Below are positions 52,341-63,702 of a DNA stretch of 64,000 nt, one piece after another. The stretch's first letter is position 1; every line of letters starts with the position of its first letter. Both the position numbers and the translations under genes were made by a program. The notes beneath the pieces were generated by a model, which was given only the letters and a program-made list of their open reading frames with translations, was not told where the DNA came from and did no database searches. The DNA lies in NCBI GenBank assembly GCA_963969495.1, contig OZ018317.1, positions 35,991,726 through 36,055,725 of the forward strand, given 5' to 3'. Source of the stretch: Ceratothoa steindachneri. Taxonomy: Eukaryota; Arthropoda; Malacostraca; Isopoda; Cymothoidae.

Positions 52341-52685
52341 AGGCCGGGCCGAGAAGTTACAGCAATAACATGGAATATGGTCACAAGGAAAGGTTGGTGG
52401 GTGTTTGCTGTTTTTTTTTTTATTTATTTCACTTCTGTACAAGAACTTAAAATAAATCTTTAAAAATCTCGTAGAAAGCATGCGACCGAAAAACTATTAT
52501 TGGAAGGAAGGAAGGACTGTTTGTTGTCGGCTTATATTAGTTGGTAATTTGTTGCTATTTTTTTTCTATCAGTATCTGGCTGATAGTTACGCTACAGTTT
52601 ACAAGGATGACCCCTTAAATCCCTTTCTGCATCAGCTAAATGGTAATGTCATGGACCCAATAGATATTATTCTATTGGTATTATT
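52341..52685. other. No recognisable gene
   Basis: A 70-codon open frame at 52480-52692 has no family resemblance I can name. It contains a T run at 52411. Could be flank of the original B insertion. Confidence 0.3.
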
Positions 52686-53458
52686 ACTCTGAGGGTATTA
52701 AATATATTTTTATTTGAAAGAAGATGTGTGAGGGGAGATATGATTGAGCTTTTTAAAATCTGTTCTGGGATGGATAATTTGGATTTACCAAGTTACTTGT
52801 GTAGATAGAGGAGAGTAGGAAAAGGGGCAAAGAAAAAATAATAGCGTAGCCGTGTTGCGAACAGCTTCTTGCGTCGCTGGACCACTGTTAGCCAGCGACG
52901 AATCCACTCGGCCATCCTGAGTCTCAAAAAAGACTCATTCAAACGAAGCTTTTAAGCCGCTCGCCTGCACTTCTAGTACGCTATACTTGAATTGGAAGGT
53001 AGTAATATGACTAGGGGTCACCACTTAAAAATTAAGAAACACAGGTACAAGTTAGATGTTAAAAAATATTTTTTCACCAATAGAGTGGTAGATTACTGAA
53101 ATAGTTTGCCATTGGAGACAGTAGATATTCCAAACTTGAATGTATTCAAATGCAGATTAGATGATTATATGGGGAGGGAAGTTTAACTTCTTTTGGGGGG
53201 GGGGTATTCTGGACTCATTCTTGTGGATGCAGTTTCTTATTATTGTATATTATAATTGATTCAGATTTTGTCGAGTCTTGATGAGGATGCTTTTTTGTTT
53301 TTGACACATTCTTATGAAGGGTTCTAATTGTATATTGTAGATGCATGATCTGACACAATCATATAGATGCATTTTGTGGGTGGGTTTTGACAGATGCGGA
53401 TGACCTTTGATAGGCCCTTGTAGATTTTGTCATCCGTGAGATTATGTTATATTATGTT
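52686..53458 (+). mobile_element. 5'-truncated, older C-type CR1 copy
   Basis: Encodes 'RVLNIFLFERRCVRGDMIEL' (one residue group altered) to 'PSYL', then after the SINE-like insert 'ELEGSNMTRGHHLKIKKH', 'YFFTNRVVDY', 'PNLNVFKCRLDDYMG'-like text. 3' UTR follows with stem-loop 53397-53436 and a short pentamer tail to 53458. More diverged than C-E. Confidence 0.8.
52800..52989 (-). mobile_element. tRNA-derived SINE-like insertion
   Basis: 190-bp insertion in the CR1 fragment, flanked by 'tacttg' (52794-52799 and 52984-52989). On the minus strand it holds an A-box-like 'tggccgagtgg' and, 50-60 bp later, a degenerate B box 'gctgttcgcaacac', in the order of a tRNA-Leu/Ser-like head. An anticodon-arm-like hairpin 'gtcgctgg'/'ccagcgac' lies between. 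T-rich stretches follow. No intact acceptor stem, so not a tRNA gene. Confidence 0.5.
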
Positions 53459-55560
53459 TCAATGGCGGTGAAACGTATAAAAGCTTGTTCTAGCATGGGT
53501 CCGTATGGACTTCAACCTATACTAATAAAATCTTGCCCGGAATTAATACGTGTTTTTCACAAGCTGTTTATTGCAAGTTTGAGGAGTAGTGGGCTTCCGG
53601 ACAATTGGAAGGTATCGGAAGTGATACATATCTTCAAGAAAGGTACGAGGTATGATCGTCGGAACTATAGGCCAGTGTTCCTTACATCAGTGTGTTGTAA
53701 GATAACGGAAAGGATTATCGCAGAAAAGTTAACATCCTACCTGGAAGAGAATCGTATGCTCTTTTTGAAAAGGAAGAACTGTCGAGGATCAGCTACTAAT
53801 CACATATAATTGCGTCACCTCTTGCTTATCGCAGAGTGATGCTGTAGATGTGGTTCTTTTTTGGTTCTCCAAAGCCTTTGACGTCATTAGTCATTCTGTT
53901 CTACTACAAAAACCAAGATTGCTGGGAATAGAAAATACCCTATTGGACTGGCTTGGGTCCTTCTTGATAAGGCGCAAGACCATGGGTTGGTGCTGGGTCC
54001 TCTTCTCTATTTGCTATATGTCAACCAATTGCCGTACTGCATCATTAATCTGTGCAAGATATTTGCAGATGATTTGAAAATGTATGTACGAATCTCAGTA
54101 CTTACCTTCGCATCCCTTGCCATTGCTACATCTTCTTGTCAAAGAGATATTAACATCATTGCTGATGTTGCCCGATCTTGGGGATTAGACCTAAATTGGC
54201 TTAAGTGTGTTGTCATGAGATACTACAGAGGAACAGTGCCATGGCACGAACTGGGGCTGCTGAGTCAGTACTACCTATATGGACGTCCACTGAGTATTGT
54301 TAACTCGCACAAAGATTTGGGCATCATCATTGACTCATCTCTGAGATTTCACCAAAAAAGCCGCTCTATAGTAAACAAAGTTTCTTGCATAAGCTCGAAT
54401 TTCCTTAGGGGATACCATATTTTTTCATTAATCACTTTTCAAATTCTTTCGTTCAAAATTCGCATTTTTTTGGTTTTGTATATCATTTTATTTCAAATTT
54501 AATGCACTTTTTTATAGTATATATTTTGTTTTAGCAACATTACTAGAACATACTAAAAATTATGATAATGCAAAATTGTATACATTCATCGAAATTCTCC
54601 GTAGGTTTTTAAATTTGATTTATGAACAAAATGCAAAACTATACCATATGATTTTAAATATTTGCTGAAAAAAAAACGGCGCCTAAAAACTGGTTTATAT
54701 TTTTAGCATCATTCGAATATAGATTGAACTAAATTCCAGGGGATTCAGAACACCCCTACTATTCACCTAACACTCCCCTTCCCCCCCCCCTCCAACTGAG
54801 AACAAATTCTATAGTTGACATTATCAGAAAAATATGTTTTATTCCACCATGAACATAAATTTTAATGGAACAAAGGAAACTAATTTCAAATGATAACTAA
54901 ATCATATGTGCATATTTTGGTTGGGAATTGAGTTCGAATGCTTAATTTTTAGTGATTCTATAGCCATTTATATATCTCAAAAACGGCACTGTAAGGAATT
55001 ATGATTTTGGCAGGAATCAAAGGGCTTTTAATGAGCTATAATTTTATATATGATAATCTAACGTAGTATAAAGTTGAAAAAATAAATATTGTATCCCCTT
55101 GAATCAACCATCTGCCGGTCTCTGAAATACATGCTAGGCCTGTTCATAGCGCACATCAGAACACTGCTAGACGTTGGCTCTACTCTATGGTATACAGGTT
55201 TCAGGGAAGACAGCAAACTATTTGAATCGGCTCAAAGAACTTGGACGCGTCATGTGGATTGTATGGCTGGTTTAAATTATAATGCGAGACTTCGTATACT
55301 AAATATTTACTCAATTAAAGGCCGTCTTCTCCGTTCTGAGCTGATAAAATGCTGGAAAATATATAGGTATGACTATTCGTACGTCAGATGCCCATTTTAT
55401 TTAAAGTGCGAAAAGGGGAGCTTTCTCGTGTAGCAGGCTGGGTTAAGTGATCAAACGAGCTTCCTTAGGATAAAGGAAAATATCCAGCTGGATTCTTTAT
55501 TTCGTGGTAAATTGCGGGAACACGTCTCGAAAAGGCGAACGGTAAGGATAACTTCTTCTT
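53459..55560 (+). pseudogene. Third type of CR1-like ORF2 (RT only), interrupted by a MITE
   Basis: 'SSMGPYGLQPILIKSC', 'NYRPVFLTSVCCKITERII' (53655-53720), 'WFSKAFDVISHSVLL', and after a deletion 'VLGPLLYLLYVNQLPYC' and 'CKIFADDLKMYVRIS' (catalytic FADD, 54060), then 'HKDLGIIIDSSLRFHQKS'. After the MITE it continues at 55111: 'GLFIAHIRTLLDVGSTLWY', 'ESAQRTWTRHVDCMAGLNY', 'KGRLLRSELIKCWKIY'. Endonuclease and ORF1 absent: 5' truncated, the start adjoining the tail of the older C-type copy. Several frameshifts. Confidence 0.75.
54408..55098. mobile_element. 691-bp MITE with inverted ends
   Basis: Left end 'ggggataccatattttttca', right end complement 'ggggatacaatatttatttt'. It exactly splits the RT text between 'SSNFL' and the following 'AHIRTLL' region. 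Flanking TTA/TTG could be a 2-3 bp duplication. Non-coding, with a 10-base C run at 54781-54790. Confidence 0.75.
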
Positions 55561-55874
55561 ACTTCTTGAATAATGACTGCTAATTATTCCTAAGCCACAA
55601 ACTACAACTATATAAATAGTCATTCCATCTACTCATAACTATACAAAATTCAACCAATCAGGGTTAAGGCACATTTAATCGTCATACTTATGTCCATTTC
55701 TGAAATAACAGTCTAAGCGTTAACAAATTGGCTAATCAGTTTTTATATTTAAGCACTGCAATAATTGGCCAATCAGCGTCCTGGTAGATTAAAGGGAATA
55801 ATAACGCTCAATCCGCTTCGCATATAAACACGGCTGAAATCCATTTTCCGACCCGCGTTTACGCAAGAAAGAAC
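55561..55874 (+). promoter_or_regulatory. Promoter-like region upstream of a LINE
   Basis: Three CCAAT-type boxes in about 130 bp ('aaccaatcag' 55641, 'ggctaatcag' 55731, 'ggccaatcag' 55768) and a TATA-like 'catataaaca' at 55820, 50 bp before the next element's coding text. Could be the 5' UTR/promoter of that element. Sequence evidence only. Confidence 0.35.
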
Positions 55875-56312
55875 GTGCCGAGAATGATGACTCCCAGATG
55901 GAGACTAGTAACCAAACGGAAGACACTCTACCAAAAAATTATGAGGTTGAACCTGTTGCATCAACATCTGCCTCCGCTACACCAATCTATCGGACTACCC
56001 ACGATCTGTGCATTAGAATCTACGGTTCCCCATCTGCTCCCATACCGAAGAAAGCCAATGTTAGAAGAAGTTACTAAAGGCAGGTATAAACGGGACTTTG
56101 ATGCGGACGTTACGGAGGAAGAGATCCTAAATGCTTTCAAAAAAAGAAGTATAGAAATATGTCCCGAATCCTGCTTTAATCTTAACCAGGATCAATACAG
56201 GAAAAAGAGATCTGGTATGGTAAGGTCACCAGCCAGAGATAAAGGCACTAAGGTAAACAACCGAATATCAATTAACCATGTCTATTTCTACCACACTCGT
56301 CAGGAACCTTAA
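55875..56312 (+). pseudogene. Possible ORF1 remnant of the 56-59 kb LINE
   Basis: 145 codons, Pro- and basic-rich ('PRMMTPRWRLVTKRK', 'DADVTEEEILNAFKKRSIE'), overlapping the start of the endonuclease frame at 56278. No domain recognised. Position right before an endonuclease ORF suggests the end of an ORF1. Confidence 0.4.
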
Positions 56313-59060
56313 GATATTATCGCTGAATGTTAACGGATGCAAGAACAAAAGCAGAATATACAATTACATCATTAGAAGCGCTGATCCCGACATCATGCTT
56401 ATTTCTGAGAATGGATTAAACGACAACATCGAGCGTATAAAAATATATGACTACGAAGTATTAATAGAAGCCACTCAAAGGAAAGATTCGACAGGGTTGT
56501 AATTGCCATTAAAAAAAGCATTAGATTTAAAAAGATACGGGACTTGAAGGAATCGTATTTGGCGGTGAAGATCTAACCTGGTGGTTAGAGTCAGGTATCA
56601 ACCACCCAGGCGCCCGTATCTCCCGATTCTCAACTTTATGTGACTCTTTAGGAGAGAGGCCTCAATGATACTAGTCGGAGATTTGAATGCCCGGTGCAGG
56701 GAAGCCGGCTATAATAGGGCGTTTAACGGAGCTGGTAATTCACTAAGCCTCCTAATCGATAGAGGTGTTGTGTAAAGAGAAGGATCAGATTTCTCCACAT
56801 TCCATACGGCAAGATCATCGACCACACCAGACATTGTGTTAATAAATCGAAACTTTTCTCTTAACCATGTCACTCTCCCGGGACTTTTCATACTGCCAGA
56901 TCATATTAGTTTGATCACCCACATCTCTACTTCTCCAATATAAGTACAAATTCCTAAACGAAGATGCCTAGCAGGAGCTAACTGGGAAATATACCGAGAA
57001 CATCTGCGCCAAGTGCATATTGAACAACTCGATGGTGCTTCCCTAGGAGAGATTAACGAGAAACTCGATCATCTCACCTCGAAATTCTTATAAGCTGACC
57101 GCCTGGCTATCCCCTAGACGGAACATAACATTCTTCCAGTTCCTAGGTAGGACGAAAACATACAACAGAAAATGGATCAGCTAGAAGCAATCGTTTGCTT
57201 TATAAATATGCATGGGATCACGGCACAACGGTACCAGGAACTGCGAGAATTGAAGAACGAGATCAGGCAACTCATACTTGAGAGTTTGAGAGACCAGTGG
57301 GATGATATCATTACTAAGAGTGACGTAGAAGGGGACCCCCCAAAAAATTTGGAGTCAAATAAAGAGACTGAGAGGCACTCCTCCTAAGAACAGCATAAGC
57401 ATCAAGGTCAACGGCGTAGAATACTCGGAGGACCATGATATCGAGATGGAATTTAGGCCGAACTGGCAAAACCGCTTTCGTATTAGCGATGAAGATAAAG
57501 AGTTATTTGATGAGAGGTATGAAGAAGAAGTTCTACTTAGACTCTAATGCCTAGGTGCCGGACTTACGCAACATCACTTCGTGGACAGATCCCGCATTGC
57601 ACGGGAAGAAGGTAGACCATTCACGCACGAAGAGTACGAGTGGGTCCTAAAAAGCTTTAAGCAAAAAGCGCGAGGCATACCTGGCATCACTAAAATGCAT
57701 ATGCCGAATGCCCCCAATGACATCAACGAGGGTCTATTAGAGTTATTAAACGCCTGCCTCAATGTTGGCTATTTTCCAGACCAATTTAAAAGAGCCCGCA
57801 TGATCTTTATTCTGAAACCTGGAAACCCGAAGAAGGAGATCAGCAGCTATAGGCCCATTTCTTTGCTGGAGTTTATGGGCAAATTGTTAGAAAACTTCTT
57901 AACACCAGACTGAGGACCTTCCTGGAAACTCACAGCTCATATAACTTCCAACAACCTGGAATCAGGAGAAATTTGGTACGGAAACGGCTCTGGCATTAAA
58001 AAAAAACTCGGAAAAACTACGAATGGTAATGTCGATGTCGTACTTCGCGATTTGGCTTTGGCACTCGACAAGATATGGATACCGGGTCTGAAAAGCAAAC
58101 TAAGTGAACTTGTCATGGATGGAAACCTAACCAAGATTCTATGGCAACTATCTGGAGGATTGAGAAGCAGCCATGAAGATAAATGGTATAGAAGGTGTAG
58201 CTTTTAATATGGAAGCTAGGGAACCTCAAGGGGGCTGCCTCAGTCCCGCTCTGTATACAGTGTATACTGGGGAGTTACCACATCCCGTTCAAGACCTCGC
58301 CCAGTATATACAACTAGCAGATGATATTACTTAGGTCATTACCAGTGTTTATAAAAATCCTAACGACATTGCTAACAGGACAGGGAGAGAAATTGTTAAT
58401 ATGAATAACTTTGAAAAAAGGAATAAAATAAATATCAATGTCCAAAAGTTCAGAGTGATACCAATTAGCCGTTGAAAAACATCGGACGTAATGGTACACA
58501 AGATGAGCTCTATGAGTATGCAAGGTAAGGCCGAGTTCTAGGCGTGAAGTTAACGTCGGGCGGGTACAGGGCCCCATTACCTACAGAAGATCACCTTTGC
58601 TGCGAAAACGTTACAGAGCCTCTATCGCTTCAGACGTCTCTAGAGGAGCAACAAAAGAAAACTCTATCTGTTGTTGGTGAGACCACTCCTCTTATACCCA
58701 GCTATACCCCTTAATACCCTGAGCAAAACTGTTATAAAAAAAAGCACAAGTTATCCAAAACAAGGCAATCAGGTCTATTACCAACGTGTCACTGCTTGAC
58801 TACATTCCATCGAGAATACTACACACGAGGCGACGGACATTGAGCCAATAAATTCAACCCTAGATAAACAAGCACGCAATATTTGGCCGATAATCTTTGA
58901 TAATAAGCCAGATGAGGTGCTGAACCCGATTATAATACCTGATGTAGATGTACAGAACCTAAGGTTCAGGCAAGCATTTAAAAGCAGCGAAATAATATCT
59001 CGACAAGAAATTCAACCGATCTATTGAGAAACTTACTAGAAAATTAAAACCTATATCAAC
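56278..59060 (+). pseudogene. Non-LTR ORF2 (endonuclease + RT), I/Jockey-like group, decayed
   Basis: Endonuclease: 'NLKILSLNVNGCKNKSRIY' (56307), 'DPDIMLISENGL', and after breaks 'MILVGDLNARCREAGYN' (56665) and 'TPDIVLINRN'. Linker: 57172-57387. RT: 57581-57913 'KQKARGIPGITKMHMPNAPN', 'SSYRPISLLEFMGKLLENF'. Then, with frameshifts, 'EPQGGCLSPALYTVYTGEL' (58217) and 'YIQLADDIT' (58310; YADD-type motif with Leu for Tyr/Ala region). C-terminal 'NKAIRSITNVSLLDYIPS' near 58765. More than eight stops or frameshifts. Wording differs from the CR1 elements of this window; exact clade not assigned. Confidence 0.7.
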
Positions 59061-59207
59061 TAAAATTGACAATACAATAATAAATGATGAGAATAATAAT
59101 AACCAAAAATGATTTGTTTCATGTAAATAAAGATATCAAATTGATTATAAATGATCCCAAGTATTAATAATAAAAAAATGAATGAATAAATAAAAGATCC
59201 GAAGTGG

Positions 59208-59209
<2 letters not shown>

Positions 59210-59288
<79 letters not shown>
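59210..59288. repeat. (TA)n microsatellite, left flank of the hAT-like transposon
   Basis: About 79 bp of pure AT dinucleotides, directly abutting the transposon terminus at 59289. Confidence 0.95.
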
Positions 59289-59291
<3 letters not shown>

Positions 59292-59597
59292 GGTGGTCCC
59301 CCCCCAAAAAAAAATAGTTTTTTATCTCCACATGCCTGATTGTATTACCACATTGAACAGTAGGTTCACATACTCAATTTCATCAAAATCGAACATTATT
59401 TACTCATCGCTATATGGATCTTAACTTATTAGTCTGCTGGTAAATTAATTTTTGGGATAGAAATGAACAGTCTTTGCAAATACTAGTTTATTTGAAACAG
59501 ATCTTGGGGTTGAAAGACATTTTTTTTTAATATTTATATTAAAGGGAAAAGAAAATAGTTAAATGGCAAATGATTTTTTTTTTTGCACAAATTATGA

Positions 59598-59879
59598 CTA
59601 AAATTGCTGATTAAACATTGATCCTTTTGAGCATGAGGGAAAATTTTTGTGATGTTTTGCCACAAGTCTGAGAAGCAACTGTTTATGTTCTTCATCTTTT
59701 GTTAGAGATGCATTATACAATTTAATAAGTGCAATACCTCTTTCTGCTGGATCGTTAACAACCAATAAGTTAATCGCTCGGCGTTGAAATTCTTGAAAGC
59801 ACGTAGTCTTTTCCCAAGAACTTGGGTTAGTCTTTAGGAATTTATCCTCTGCAAACTTGTATCCATCTTTCATTAGGAG
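59598..59879 (-). pseudogene. Duplicated C-terminus of the hAT-like transposase
   Basis: Identical in content to 60448-60727 apart from a few residues: 'AINLLVVNDPAERGIALIKL' and 'LTKDEEHKQLLLRLVAKHHK'. Created by the 844-bp duplication, no upstream part. Confidence 0.85.
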
Positions 59880-60053
59880 ACTAGAAAATTAAAACCTATA
59901 TCAACTAAAATTGACAATACAATAATAAATGATGAGAATAATAATAACCAAAAATGATTTGTTTCATGTAAATAAAGATATCAAATTGATTATAAATGAT
60001 CCCAAGTATTAATAATAAAAAAAATGAATGAATAAATAAAAGATCTGAAGTGG

Positions 60054-60055
<2 letters not shown>

Positions 60056-60131
<76 letters not shown>
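60056..60131. repeat. (TA)n microsatellite, second copy
   Basis: About 75 bp, within the second unit of the 844-bp duplication. Confidence 0.95.
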
Positions 60132-60135
<4 letters not shown>

Positions 60136-60447
60136 AATCAAGGTGGTCCCCCCCCCCAAAAAAAAATAGTTTTTTATCTTCACATGCCTGATTGTATTAC
60201 CACATTGAACAGTAGGTCACATACTCAATTTCATCAAAATCGAACATTATTTACTCGTCGCTATATGGATCTTAACTTATTAGTCTGCTGGTAAATTAAT
60301 TTTTGGGATAGAAATGAACAGTCTTTGCAAATACTAGTTTATTTGAAACAGATCTTGGGGTTGAAAGACATTTTTTTTTAATATTTATATTAAAGGGAAA
60401 AGAAAATAGTTAAATGGCAAATGATTTTTTTTTTGCACAAATTATGA

Positions 60448-62686
60448 CTAAAATTGCTGATTAAACATTGATCCATTTGAGCATGAGAGAAAATTTTTGT
60501 GATGTTTTGCCACAAGTCTGAGAAGCAACTGTTTATGTTCTTCATCTTTTGTTAGAGATGCATTATACGATTTGATAAGTGCAATACCTCTTTCTGCTGG
60601 ATCGTTAACAACCATTAAGTTAATCGCTTGGCGTTGAAATTCTTGAAAGCACGTAGTCTCTTCCCAAGAACTTGGGTTAGTCTTTAGGAATTTATCCTCT
60701 GCAAACTTGTATCCATCTTTTATTAGGAGACTGAAGATTAGCTTAGTTTTTTGAGTTACCAGTTCATGAAAGTCCAAATCCTCGATGTTATTTGTAAGAT
60801 TCAATCGGCGAACAACTTTGGTGTTTTCATTTCGTTGGAAATTGGAGACGATCTTTTGTTTGCTCTCAGCATTAATTCTATGATTGAAAAATGCAATACC
60901 CACAAGATGTTCTCCAAGATACCAAAGGTGTCTATGAAGGGTTGTGATTATTTCTTTATATATTGTCTGATTTGGGTACTTTTGCAAAGTTTTAAGAAGC
61001 AGAATGTCAATTAAAGGATCATTAATTCTAAAATGGGCTTCATTCCAAAAACGCGAGTAGACCAAAGCAATAAAAAGAGAGCACTCTGTAATATTGGCCT
61101 TTTCACGTTCCGTTAGTTTCACTTGATGCTTAAAAAGTATATTTTCAGGACATATATAGCTTTAGCCATCCAGCGTGCATAATGAGTCGCTCGTGGGGCT
61201 CTTAATGTAACTTCTGTCTTATCAATGCCCCCAAGAAAGATGAGACTGAGTCGCAGCAATTCTTCATAATTGTCACGCAACTGACGAGATTTCAAAGCTT
61301 CCTGAAAATATGGGACCATTTTTCCTCGAAAATTATGCATTACTGGATTGACGAATAAACTGCTATCCGCCTCTATAAAAGAATCCCTTTTAAGTGACGA
61401 CCATTGTTCTTTAAAACGTTCAAAGAGACTCCTCTTTGGACCACTTGTAGGCCCAAGTAAAATATTACAAGCACATGACAACATAATTTCGAAAATATGA
61501 TGACGGCACGCAATCCAAATAAGATCCTTTCCTAATACTTTCTCAATTAAGGTACAGGCTCCTTTTTGTAGGCCTGTATTTGATGCAGTTGTGTCAAATA
61601 CAAGGCCTTGAACTTCGTCACGAAGAATCCAGTCATTAATTGATGAAAAAAAACATGCCATAACCTGTTCTTCTCCTGTTGCTCGTGTTATTTTTGGCAC
61701 ACCAAGAAGTTTTTCCATTCTATTTACAGCAACTATTATTGCAATTCATTCTACTGTTTCCTTTGCCCCATCAGTAGCAGTAGTAGTTTTCCATCCCAGT
61801 GAAGAAGGATCTGTCCTTCAACAGACAACGAAGCTTTGTCTTCATTGTATGTTGCCTCTCTTACTTGCTTTCTGGAACGTCGTATAGAACTCCTGGAAAG
61901 TGTCATATCTGCAATATCCTGACCTAATGCTTGTGCTATTCATCCAGCAACCATTGTTGCTTTTCTATCCGTAATATTTGAACGATCATGAAGAGCGGCC
62001 GCACCTGATGTTGTAAAAATATTTTGGGGAATTTGAAGGACTGCATTGGGCATTCTTTTTTCTAGTTGAAGAAGGTGGACAAAACTCTTTGTCTGCCGCA
62101 ATTAAACTTTCTCCTTCAGATGATGATGACTCGAAATCTGTATGAGCAGCAGCCTCTGCTTGATTTTTAGAAGTATATACTTTTTTTTGCATTGTAAAGC
62201 CTTCTTATGTCGATATTTTTTGCGGGATTCCTTGGCTGAAATAATCTTATCACGGCACGACATACTGCAGGAGAAAATGTTCTCTCTCTACATAAACAGA
62301 AATTGGCGGTCTTCTTCATTTTTTACCAGCTTTAAAGCATTTTTGGGTCTATGTCAAAAAGTTTTGAAAGAATAGATTCGAAACTACGCTCATTCATTCT
62401 GCATGAATACAGTTCGGTTTTGCGGTTCTTCTTCAAACAAAGGTATTCTTCATACAACCTTGAGAGATTCCTAACGCAAGAGTCTATTCGCTGTGTGGGA
62501 ATTCGGGCTCTTTCCCATACTTTTACGACTTTTTTTTGCGTGCAAGGTTGTAACTTTGTGTCAAAATCATTGACTGCACTTGATGGTGGTTGTGAACAAC
62601 AGGCTGGTAGTCTTGCATATAAAAGCTCATTAGTAGGATGTCCTAAAAGCTAGACTGCCGCAAATGAACGAGTACTTCCAGCCATA
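60448..62686 (-). pseudogene. hAT-like transposase of a widespread unnamed family, disrupted
   Basis: N-terminal text at 62686-62200 ('ARIPTQRIDSCVRNLSRLYE', 'FESILSKLFDIDPKM') with stops. 61860-61719 'LHWDGKTTTATDGAKE' region. 61718-61119 is open and holds 'GLVFDTTASNTGLQKGAC' (Asp), 'WIACRHHIFEIML' (C/H block) and 'RAPRATHYARWMAKAIY' (RW motif). 61122-60448 overlaps by 4 nt in another frame and holds 'HLWYLGEHLVGIAFF' and 'VNDPAERGIALIKSYN' (candidate catalytic Glu). The order Asp, CxxH, RW, Glu is that of hAT transposases (inference). Known to me only as an uncharacterised protein abundant in arthropod and cnidarian genomes. At least four lesions. Confidence 0.65.
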
Positions 62687-62886
62687 ATCTGAAACAACAG
62701 AAATAAAAATTTATTGTAACTGAGTGAGCTCACGGTTCCCTCCATTTAGTTATACTTATAAGATATTTTTTTTCATACTGTAAAATATCTAAATATTCAA
62801 TATTTATGAGAGAATAAGCTTTCATTTGACATAATTAAATAGGCTCCTGTGTTTGTAAAAAATTACGGCAGCCATGCTTAATTAAA

Positions 62887-62966
<80 letters not shown>

Positions 62967-63644
62967 GTGAATTAAAGTATTAACATATAGTTCTCATATT
63001 CTTTAAGTAAGTCTGATATTGATAAAAAAACTGCAAATTATCTATGCACTGAATAAACAAAGTATATTACTTACCAAAAATAATTATATATATATATATA
63101 TATATATATACTTGCATAAACTAGCACTTGTATTCACTTGTATTACGTTAACTGTTAAACTTCAAACTACAAATGAACAATTAATTAATCCTCGCTGACT
63201 TATATAGGAAATGGTGTGGATTTCATCACCATTTGAAACAAGAGGGCGTTATTGCGTCAACACTTTACAAATGGTCTCAGAAATCAACAAGCTGAAACAA
63301 CAATTATTATTGCATCATACGCTGAGTATGTGAATGTCATTCCGCTTTTCAGATAAATGCAATATCTTGATTTTTTTTGCAAATTATTGTAATTCATAAG
63401 GAATGGGTTATCAATGACAAATATATGATAGTATATAAGTAACAACCAATAAATGCCTACTATTAAAAAGTTCTAATATTTTGACTGAAATTTAAAAATA
63501 TGGAGACACATAGCGACCTCTAAATATTCACCAATTTAGTCAATATTTTGCATCAGCTCTTTTAACATCTAATAGCATAATTTTAGCCATGTGGAGAACA
63601 TTTCTAAATAATTTCATTTTGTTTGCATATACTTTGGGACTACC

Positions 63645-63647
<3 letters not shown>
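62687..63647. other. 5' untranslated region of the hAT-like transposon
   Basis: AT-rich, with internal (TA)n tracts at 62886-62962 and 63088-63111. No coding sequence seen. Confidence 0.5.
62886..62962. repeat. (TA)n microsatellite
   Basis: About 77 bp of AT dinucleotides. Confidence 0.95.

Positions 63648-63697
<50 letters not shown>
63648..63697. repeat. (TA)n microsatellite, right flank of the transposon
   Basis: About 48 bp, directly abutting the right terminus. Confidence 0.9.

Positions 63698-63702
<5 letters not shown>

Larger units (their letters stand above)
59041..60728. repeat. 844-bp tandem duplication covering the left end
   Basis: 59041-59884 and 59885-60728 are direct copies (few substitutions, different (TA)n length and C-run length). 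The unit contains the flank, the microsatellite, the transposon terminus and the last 90 codons of the transposase. The left copy is therefore a partial, extra transposon end. Confidence 0.9.
59289..63647 (-). mobile_element. hAT-like DNA transposon inserted in a (TA)n tract
   Basis: Left end 'tagggtggtcccccccc', right end complement 'tagggtagtcccaaag', both directly bordered by (TA)n (59210-59288 and 63648-63697). A second shared block 'tctccacatg' lies inside each end. About 4.36 kb including an 844-bp duplication. Encodes one disrupted transposase-like gene on the minus strand. Because the target is itself a TA repeat, the duplication length cannot be read. Confidence 0.65.

Noticed and set aside
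52860..52925. tRNA gene
   Set aside because: Only A-box and degenerate B-box similarity. Acceptor stem and T arm do not pair, and a target duplication marks it as an insertion.
60065..60183. Tyr/Ile-repeat open frame
   Set aside because: Translation of a (TA)n microsatellite.
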